Part shown: one piece after another, positions 58,921 through 64,000 of the stretch
Position numbering within the stretch: the stretch's first letter is position 1
Layout of the letters: every line of letters begins with the position of its first letter
From: Candidatus Vesicomyosocius okutanii
GTDB taxonomy: Bacteria; Pseudomonadota; Gammaproteobacteria; PS1; Pseudothioglobaceae
Direction: 5' to 3'
Assembly (NCBI RefSeq): GCF_000010405.1
Contig: NC_009465.1
Coordinates: 496,001-560,000 of the forward strand
DNA length: 64,000 nucleotides
Program-made: the position numbers and the translations under genes
Notes under the pieces: generated by a model
Databases searched by the model: none
Told to the model about the DNA's origin: nothing
What the model saw: the letters and a program-made list of their open reading frames with translations, nothing else

Positions 58921-60765
58921 CTAAAATTCATCAATATTACGACCTTGTATGGCTTTCATAACAGAACTGTTCATACGCATCTCAACAAATTTTAAACAAC
59001 TATTCTCAAGATTTTCAATAGCAATTGAAATAGCTTTTTCATCATCAGAATGAACAATATCGAACAATGTATTTCTGGCATTTAAGATATTATTAAGCAT
59101 TTTATCATCAAGCATATTCTTGTCTTTTTTAATTGCTGAATCTATTGCTTCAATGGTTCTGTTTGCTTCTACTTGTGTTTCATGAAGCTTTCTAGTTTGA
59201 ATGTCAGTTTTAGCAAAAAGAAAAGAATCTTTAAGCATTTTTTCTTTTTGCACATCAGTTAGTCCGTAAGATGGCTTGATACTAATATTTGTTTTAACAC
59301 CTGATATTTGTTCAACTGCACTCACGGATAATAAGCCATCAACATCTACTTGGAATTCTATACGGATGCGAGCATTTCCTGCCACCATTGCTGGAATACC
59401 ATATAAATCAAATTTAGCTAACGAGCGACAATCTCTCACTAACTCTCTTTCACCTTGCAGTACATGAATACTCATAGCTGTCTGCCCATCTTTAAAGGTG
59501 GTAAATTCTTGTGCACGAATAATAGGAATTGTAGTATTTCGATGAATTATTTTTTCCACCAATCCACCCATTGTTTCAAGTCCAAGTGACAATGGCAAAA
59601 CATCTAATAACAATATGTCATTTTGTGATTTAATACCAGCTAAAATATTAGCCTGTATTGCTGCGCCCTTAGCAACAACTTCATCCGGATTAATAGAACA
59701 TAAAACTGGTTTATTAAATAAATCACTCACCATAGAGCAAACTAATGGTATACGTGTAGAACCACCTACCATAATAATATTTTTAATGTTTTTAACATCA
59801 ACTTGTGCATCTCTAATAGCTTGTTTAGTTAACAATAAAGTGCGTTTAATAAGTACTTTAGCTAGAGTTTCAAATTTTTTCTTAGTAATACAATAAGGTC
59901 TTTTAATACAGTCAAATTCTGAAAATTCATAATTACTTAAAGTTTCTTTAGCAATACGTGAAAATTGCTTAATTTCTTGCATTTGAGCAGGTGTAAGTTC
60001 ATTAATACTTAACTGCTCAATACAATCATTAATAATTAGTTCGTCAAAATCATCTCCGCCTAAAGTAGCATCCCCCCCTATTGCTAACACTTTGAACACG
60101 CCTTTACTAAAATTTAAAATCGAAATATCAAACGTGCCACCACCTAAATCATAAATAGCATGTACACCCTCTTCACCTGATTCCAAACCATAAGCAACTG
60201 CTGCTGCTGTTGGTTCATTAAGCAAGCGTAAAGTTTTAAGTCCAGCCAAAGTTGCTGCATCTTTAGTTGCTTGACGTTGTGCATCATTGAAATAAGCTGG
60301 TGTAGTAATTACTGCACCAGATAACACGCCACCTAGTGAATTTTCAGCTCTTTGTTTAAGTGAAGATAAAATACTAGCAGAAATTTCAACTGCAGATAAA
60401 TTTCCCATAGAGGTGTGAAATAATACATTATTTCCATCTTTAATTAATTGATAAGGACAATTTTTAAACGTACTAACTTCTTCATAGCTCATACCCATAA
60501 AACGTTTGATTGAAATAATAGTATTAGTTGGGTCAGTTTTTGCATAAGGATAAGCATCACAACCAACCGTTAATTTGTTATGCTTACCACAATGTATAAT
60601 TGAGGGTAAAACAGCTTCGTTATTCTCATCCATAATGACTTTACTTTGACCATTTATCACAGATGCAACTAATGAATTTGTTGTACCTAAGTCAATACCA
60701 ATCACTAATTTATGCTGATGTGGTTTTGACACTTGACTAGGTTCTGATATTTGTAATAAAGTCAT
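58921..60765 (-). CDS. hscA: Fe-S assembly chaperone HscA
   Basis: Specialised Hsp70 that releases clusters from IscU with HscB. 614 residues. ATPase motifs [27 protein letters not shown] and [13 protein letters not shown]; substrate-binding domain from about residue 390. Gene order iscA-hscB-hscA-fdx identifies it as HscA rather than DnaK. Confidence 0.97.
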   Translation of the reverse strand: MTLLQISEPSQVSKPHQHKLVIGIDLGTTNSLVASVINGQSKVIMDENNEAVLPSIIHCGKHNKLTVGCDAYPYAKTDPTNTIISIKRFMGMSYEEVSTFKNCPYQLIKDGNNVLFHTSMGNLSAVEISASILSSLKQRAENSLGGVLSGAVITTPAYFNDAQRQATKDAATLAGLKTLRLLNEPTAAAVAYGLESGEEGVHAIYDLGGGTFDISILNFSKGVFKVLAIGGDATLGGDDFDELIINDCIEQLSINELTPAQMQEIKQFSRIAKETLSNYEFSEFDCIKRPYCITKKKFETLAKVLIKRTLLLTKQAIRDAQVDVKNIKNIIMVGGSTRIPLVCSMVSDLFNKPVLCSINPDEVVAKGAAIQANILAGIKSQNDILLLDVLPLSLGLETMGGLVEKIIHRNTTIPIIRAQEFTTFKDGQTAMSIHVLQGERELVRDCRSLAKFDLYGIPAMVAGNARIRIEFQVDVDGLLSVSAVEQISGVKTNISIKPSYGLTDVQKEKMLKDSFLFAKTDIQTRKLHETQVEANRTIEAIDSAIKKDKNMLDDKMLNNILNARNTLFDIVHSDDEKAISIAIENLENSCLKFVEMRMNSSVMKAIQGRNIDEF

Positions 60766-60780
60766 TATTAATATTAATTA

Positions 60781-61296
60781 CTATAGCCACTCATTCATTA
60801 ATTGTTTTGCATGAGTATTTAAATGTTCATAGAATTTTAATTCTCTAACTAAATTTTTAATTTCGTTAAATGTTTTTGTGTTGGTAAATAAGAGTCTAAT
60901 ATTATCCACATTATGTTTAATATTTAAATCATTTTTTTCAATAAAATCATATAGTCTTATCTCATCTTTACTGATTCTAATTAACTCTAAATTCTCTCTT
61001 AATTCAATTTGATTCATTAAAAACTTAACATCCATTTGAGTGTATTTTTCATCAAATGCATCAATACCATTTAATTCTAATAAATAATTAGCACGATTAA
61101 GTGGAGATTTTAAAGTATCAAATGCTGTGTTAATTAATGATGTATTTTGCAATGCTAAAACTCTTTCTTTAGCGCTACTAGTGATAAATCTATCAGGATG
61201 AAATTTCACGATTTGTTTCTGATATTCAGCGTTAAGATTAATAATACTTATATTAAAATCAGGTTTTATTGAAAATAATTCAAAATAGTTTTCCAT
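60781..61296 (-). CDS. hscB: Fe-S assembly co-chaperone HscB
   Basis: J-domain protein that delivers IscU to HscA. The ATG at 61296 (MENYFELFSIKPDF) is preferred over a TTG at 61308. HPD motif in IVKFHPDRF near residue 35. About 171 residues, the normal length; the C-terminal domain is a helical bundle. Confidence 0.94.
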   Translation of the reverse strand: MENYFELFSIKPDFNISIINLNAEYQKQIVKFHPDRFITSSAKERVLALQNTSLINTAFDTLKSPLNRANYLLELNGIDAFDEKYTQMDVKFLMNQIELRENLELIRISKDEIRLYDFIEKNDLNIKHNVDNIRLLFTNTKTFNEIKNLVRELKFYEHLNTHAKQLMNEWL

Positions 61297-61308
61297 TTTT
61301 TTAAACAA

Positions 61309-61632
61309 CTAAACCGTAAAAGATTCACCACAGCCACATTCAGCTTTAGCATTTGGATTGTTAAATTCAAAACCTTCATTTAAACCCTTCTTAACGTAAT
61401 CAACTTGTGTGCCATCTAAATAAATTAAACTCTTTGCATCAACAATAATTTTAACACCATTATCTTCAAATACAGTGTCATCATCAAAAGTATAATCAAC
61501 AAACTCCATGTTATAACCAAGACCAGAACAGCCTGTAGTTTGTACTCTAAGGCGAATACCTATGCCAGAACCACGATTGGTTAGAAACTCAACAATTCGC
61601 TCTACCGCATGTTCAGTTAAAGTAACTGCCAT
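61309..61632 (-). CDS. iscA: Iron-sulfur assembly protein IscA
   Basis: A-type carrier of the Isc system. 107 residues. The three cluster cysteines are in TTGCSGLGY and AECGCGESF. Located between iscU and hscB, six bases after iscU. Confidence 0.96.
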   Translation of the reverse strand: MAVTLTEHAVERIVEFLTNRGSGIGIRLRVQTTGCSGLGYNMEFVDYTFDDDTVFEDNGVKIIVDAKSLIYLDGTQVDYVKKGLNEGFEFNNPNAKAECGCGESFTV

Positions 61633-61638
61633 TATTAA

Positions 61639-62016
61639 TTAAATTTTGCTTTTAATGTCATTAATAGCTGCTTTAATAGCATCTTCAGCTAAAACTGAAC
61701 AGTGTATCTTAACAGGCGGTAGAGATAACTCTTCTGCAATGTCAGAATTTTTAATTTTTGTTGCTTCATCTAATGTTTTTCCCTTAACCCATTGCGTTAA
61801 TAATGAACTTGATGCAATAGCAGAACCACAACCATAAGTTTTAAATTTAGCATCTTCAATCACACCGTTATCATCAATCTTAATTTGCAAACGCATCACA
61901 TCACCACATGCAGGTGCACCTACCATACCTGTACCAACGTTTTTAGCATTTTTATCTAAAACACCTACATTTCGTGGATTTTCATAATGATCCATCACTT
62001 TTTTACCATATGCCAT
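61639..62016 (-). CDS. iscU: Iron-sulfur scaffold IscU
   Basis: Scaffold on which clusters are built. 125 residues. The three cysteines are in GAPACGDVM, TYGCGSAIASSS and KIHCSVLAEDA; the HscA-recognition motif LPPVK is present. A strong AAAGGGG-type site precedes the ATG. Confidence 0.97.
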   Translation of the reverse strand: MAYGKKVMDHYENPRNVGVLDKNAKNVGTGMVGAPACGDVMRLQIKIDDNGVIEDAKFKTYGCGSAIASSSLLTQWVKGKTLDEATKIKNSDIAEELSLPPVKIHCSVLAEDAIKAAINDIKSKI

Positions 62017-62083
62017 CTCTTTTCCCCTTTTAGTGCTTATTGTTATTGTAAACCTCTAATCCTATATATTTATTACAATTATT

Positions 62084-63298
62084 TTAATGTGCCGACCATT
62101 CAACTTTACTAATATCAACACCATCTTTGAACATATCCCAAAGTGGTGATAAATCACGTAATTTATCAACTTTAGCACGTACTAAATCTATAGCTTTATC
62201 AATTTGTGCTTCAGTAGTATAACGTCCAATAGTGAATCTAATTGATGAGTGGGCTAATTCATCGTTTAAACCCAGAGCACGTAAAACATACGAAGGTTCA
62301 AGACTTAAACTAGTACAAGCTGAACCTGAAGATACAGCAATATCGTTAATAGCCATCATTAATGATTCTCCTTCAACATAATTAAAACTGATATTTAGGT
62401 TACCGGGAATACGACTTTCCATATCGCCATTTACCACAACCTCTTCCATATCAATAAAACCTACCAATAAACGGTCACGTAATTGTCTAATTTTTGTATT
62501 TTCTTCTCTCATTTCAGCTTGTGCAATCGCAAAAGCCTCGCCCATGCCAACAATTTGATGTGTGGCTAAAGTGCCTGAACGCATACCTCTTTCATGTCCA
62601 CCACCATGCATTTGCGCCTCAATCCGTACACGTGGCTTACGACGCACATAAAGAGCACCCATACCTTTAGGCCCATAAATTTTATGGGCTGAAAAACTCA
62701 TTAAATCAACGGATAATTCTGATAAACTAATCGCTACTTTTCCTGCTGATTGTGCCGCATCAACATGAAAGAAAATATTATTCTGATGGCAAAGATTACC
62801 AATAGATTCAATATCTTGAATCACACCAATTTCGTTATTAACATGCATGATTGATACCAATATAGTATCTTCACGCATAGCGTCTCTTAAGATATTTAGG
62901 TCTAATAAACCATTTGACATTGGATCTAAATACGTCACCTCAAAACCTTCACGCTCTAATTGTCGACAAGTATCTAACACAGACTTATGTTCAGTTTTTA
63001 AAGTGATAATATGCTTGCCTTTTTTATGATAAAAATGTGCAACACCTTTAATGGCTAGGTTATTAGACTCAGTTGCACCAGAAGTCCAAACAATTTCTTT
63101 TGGATCAGCGTCTATCAAATTAGCCACCTGTTGTCTGGCTTTTTTAACAGCTTCATCGGCTTGCCAGCCATAATAATGAGAATTTGATGCAGAATTGCCA
63201 AAATTACCATCCTTTGTTAAAAATTGTATCATTTTCTGAGCAACACGTTCATCAACAGGGGTTGTTGCTGAATAATCCATATAAGTAGGTATTGACAT
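62084..63298 (-). CDS. iscS: Cysteine desulfurase IscS
   Basis: PLP enzyme that takes sulfur from cysteine for IscU and for tRNA thiolation. 404 residues. PLP lysine in [13 protein letters not shown] and persulfide cysteine in [15 protein letters not shown]-terminal [11 protein letters not shown] is typical. Two bases downstream of iscR. Confidence 0.98.
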   Translation of the reverse strand: MSIPTYMDYSATTPVDERVAQKMIQFLTKDGNFGNSASNSHYYGWQADEAVKKARQQVANLIDADPKEIVWTSGATESNNLAIKGVAHFYHKKGKHIITLKTEHKSVLDTCRQLEREGFEVTYLDPMSNGLLDLNILRDAMREDTILVSIMHVNNEIGVIQDIESIGNLCHQNNIFFHVDAAQSAGKVAISLSELSVDLMSFSAHKIYGPKGMGALYVRRKPRVRIEAQMHGGGHERGMRSGTLATHQIVGMGEAFAIAQAEMREENTKIRQLRDRLLVGFIDMEEVVVNGDMESRIPGNLNISFNYVEGESLMMAINDIAVSSGSACTSLSLEPSYVLRALGLNDELAHSSIRFTIGRYTTEAQIDKAIDLVRAKVDKLRDLSPLWDMFKDGVDISKVEWSAH

Positions 63299-63300
63299 AT

Positions 63301-63720
63301 TTATACTCCTTTGTTTGAATTATGATCGTCAATTACCATTTGCAAGGTCTTGCCGTTCAAAAATGTTCTAATTTGTTCACTAACCTCGCACCACAATTGA
63401 TGAGAAATACATTGACGTCCATTGTTACATACTTTAATGCCTTTACAACGACGTAAATCAATATTTTCATCTACTGCTTCAATAATTTGGGTTAAATTAA
63501 TATCACAAGCTTTAGCATCAAGCAAATAACCACCACCTGGTCCGCGCACACTTTTAACCAATTCAGCACGACGTAATTTGGCAAATAATTGTTCCAAGTA
63601 AGACAATGAAATATTTTGTCTTTGTGAAATAATATCTAGAGTAATAGGTTTTCCAGTGTCATTAGATGCCAAATCTAATATTGCAGTTACTGCGTAACGA
63701 CCTTTGGTTGTTAATTGCAT
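63301..63720 (-). CDS. iscR: Fe-S-responsive transcription regulator IscR
   Basis: Rrf2-family repressor that binds a [2Fe-2S] cluster and represses its own operon when clusters are sufficient. 139 residues. Winged helix at residues 1-80 ([19 protein letters not shown]); the cluster ligands follow the pattern C-x5-C-x5-C-x2-H in [18 protein letters not shown]. First gene of the isc operon. Confidence 0.97.
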   Translation of the reverse strand: MQLTTKGRYAVTAILDLASNDTGKPITLDIISQRQNISLSYLEQLFAKLRRAELVKSVRGPGGGYLLDAKACDINLTQIIEAVDENIDLRRCKGIKVCNNGRQCISHQLWCEVSEQIRTFLNGKTLQMVIDDHNSNKGV

Positions 63721-63748
63721 ATCGGTCCTAATTCTAATAATAACAATA

Positions 63749-63782
63749 ATTATACACTTAACCTAGTTATTTAGTCAAGTAA
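63749..63782 (-). promoter_or_regulatory. isc operon promoter with overlapping IscR-type site
   Basis: On the minus strand TTGACT (63773-63778) and TATAAT (63749-63754) are 18 bases apart, a near-consensus sigma-70 promoter 28 bases before the iscR ATG. The 25 bases at 63758-63782 (core CTTGACTAAATAACTAGGTTA) match most positions of the type 1 IscR site as I recall it and cover the -35, which fits autorepression. Confidence 0.72.
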
Positions 63783-63802
63783 AGAACCTTAACATCAAAT
63801 AG

Positions 63803-64000
63803 TTATTTACTTTCAATCTCCAAATCATTCATAGAAGCTCCTTGCTGGTCTTTAATGTTCAATTTCTTTGAAATCTTATGCAATTGGAAATCCACATCGT
63901 GTAAATGTAGCAAAATAAAATTAATAGCCTCAACAGTAGGATCATCAACATTATTACCCACAGCATAAGAATCAAAATGATTTGATTGAATTTTATTATT
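63803..64000 (-). CDS. C-terminal end of an unidentified protein (partial)
   Basis: The minus strand is open from the window edge to a TAA at 63803-63805, giving the last 65 residues of a protein, including DDPTVEAINFILLHLHDVDF and the end NDLEIESK. It is helical and charged. I do not recognise the family. It lies upstream of and in the same direction as iscR. Confidence 0.55.
   Translation of the reverse strand, partial: NNKIQSNHFDSYAVGNNVDDPTVEAINFILLHLHDVDFQLHKISKKLNIKDQQGASMNDLEIESK

Overview
The window looks like the AT-rich chromosome of a gammaproteobacterium with a reduced genome. Ordinary Proteobacterial operons are present (isc, nrdAB, hflKC-hisZ-purA, lptD-surA, pdxA-rsmA-apaGH, rseP-bamA-lpxD-fabZ-lpxA), while several proteins are shorter than their usual relatives (RNase R, MetRS, HisZ, SurA). 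Intergenic DNA is thin and many genes overlap by a few bases. From the gene set I infer a thiotrophic bivalve symbiont or close relative (SUP05 / 'Ca. Ruthia' / 'Ca. Vesicomyosocius' type). No sulfur-oxidation or carbon-fixation gene lies in the window, so this placement is inference only.

Layout. 0-3.4 kb: an NAD synthetase carrying an extra N-terminal helix-turn-helix domain, then ferrochelatase. 3.5-7.2 kb: class Ia ribonucleotide reductase with its ferredoxin. 7.4-9.4 kb (minus): dimeric-type dUTPase, RNase T and a stand-alone N-acetylglutamate synthase. 9.4-11.1 kb: ilvD. 11.2-17.6 kb (minus): hflK-hflC-hisZ-purA-rnr. 17.8-21.6 kb: lptD-surA-rlmB. 21.8-24.1 kb (minus): a MoxR-type ATPase and a VWA/metallopeptidase-like partner. 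24.2-26.0 kb: ybeD-lipB-lipA. 26.0-30.7 kb (minus): an RND efflux adaptor and permease. 30.9-33.8 kb: pdxA-rsmA-apaG-apaH, then dapF (minus).

34.6-36.1 kb holds the most unusual part of the window: a decayed single-stranded DNA phage of the Microviridae (gokushovirus type). A small basic packaging protein, the DNA pilot protein VP2, a nested hairpin and the internal scaffolding protein VP3 can be read as successive pieces broken by frameshifts and stops. The major capsid gene (VP1) and the replication gene (VP4) are not visible.

36.1-45.3 kb: envelope biogenesis genes (rseP, bamA, lpxD, fabZ, lpxA, murJ), yggX, gmk and the heat-shock sigma factor rpoH, directly followed by groES-groEL (45.4-47.4 kb). 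47.5-53.0 kb: a five-haem periplasmic cytochrome, parE, queC, acpP and fabF. 53.1-57.2 kb (minus): a small membrane protein, prlC, tRNA-Ser(GGA), a degraded ORF and metG. 57.2-58.3 kb: the Fe-S carrier apbC/mrp. 58.6-63.7 kb (minus): iscR-iscS-iscU-iscA-hscB-hscA-fdx, with a recognisable IscR-type promoter, then the 3' end of an unidentified gene at the right edge.

Together the genes cover cofactor supply (NAD, haem, lipoate, PLP, Fe-S clusters), nucleotide supply, outer-membrane assembly and protein folding. The phage relic is the only clear foreign element.
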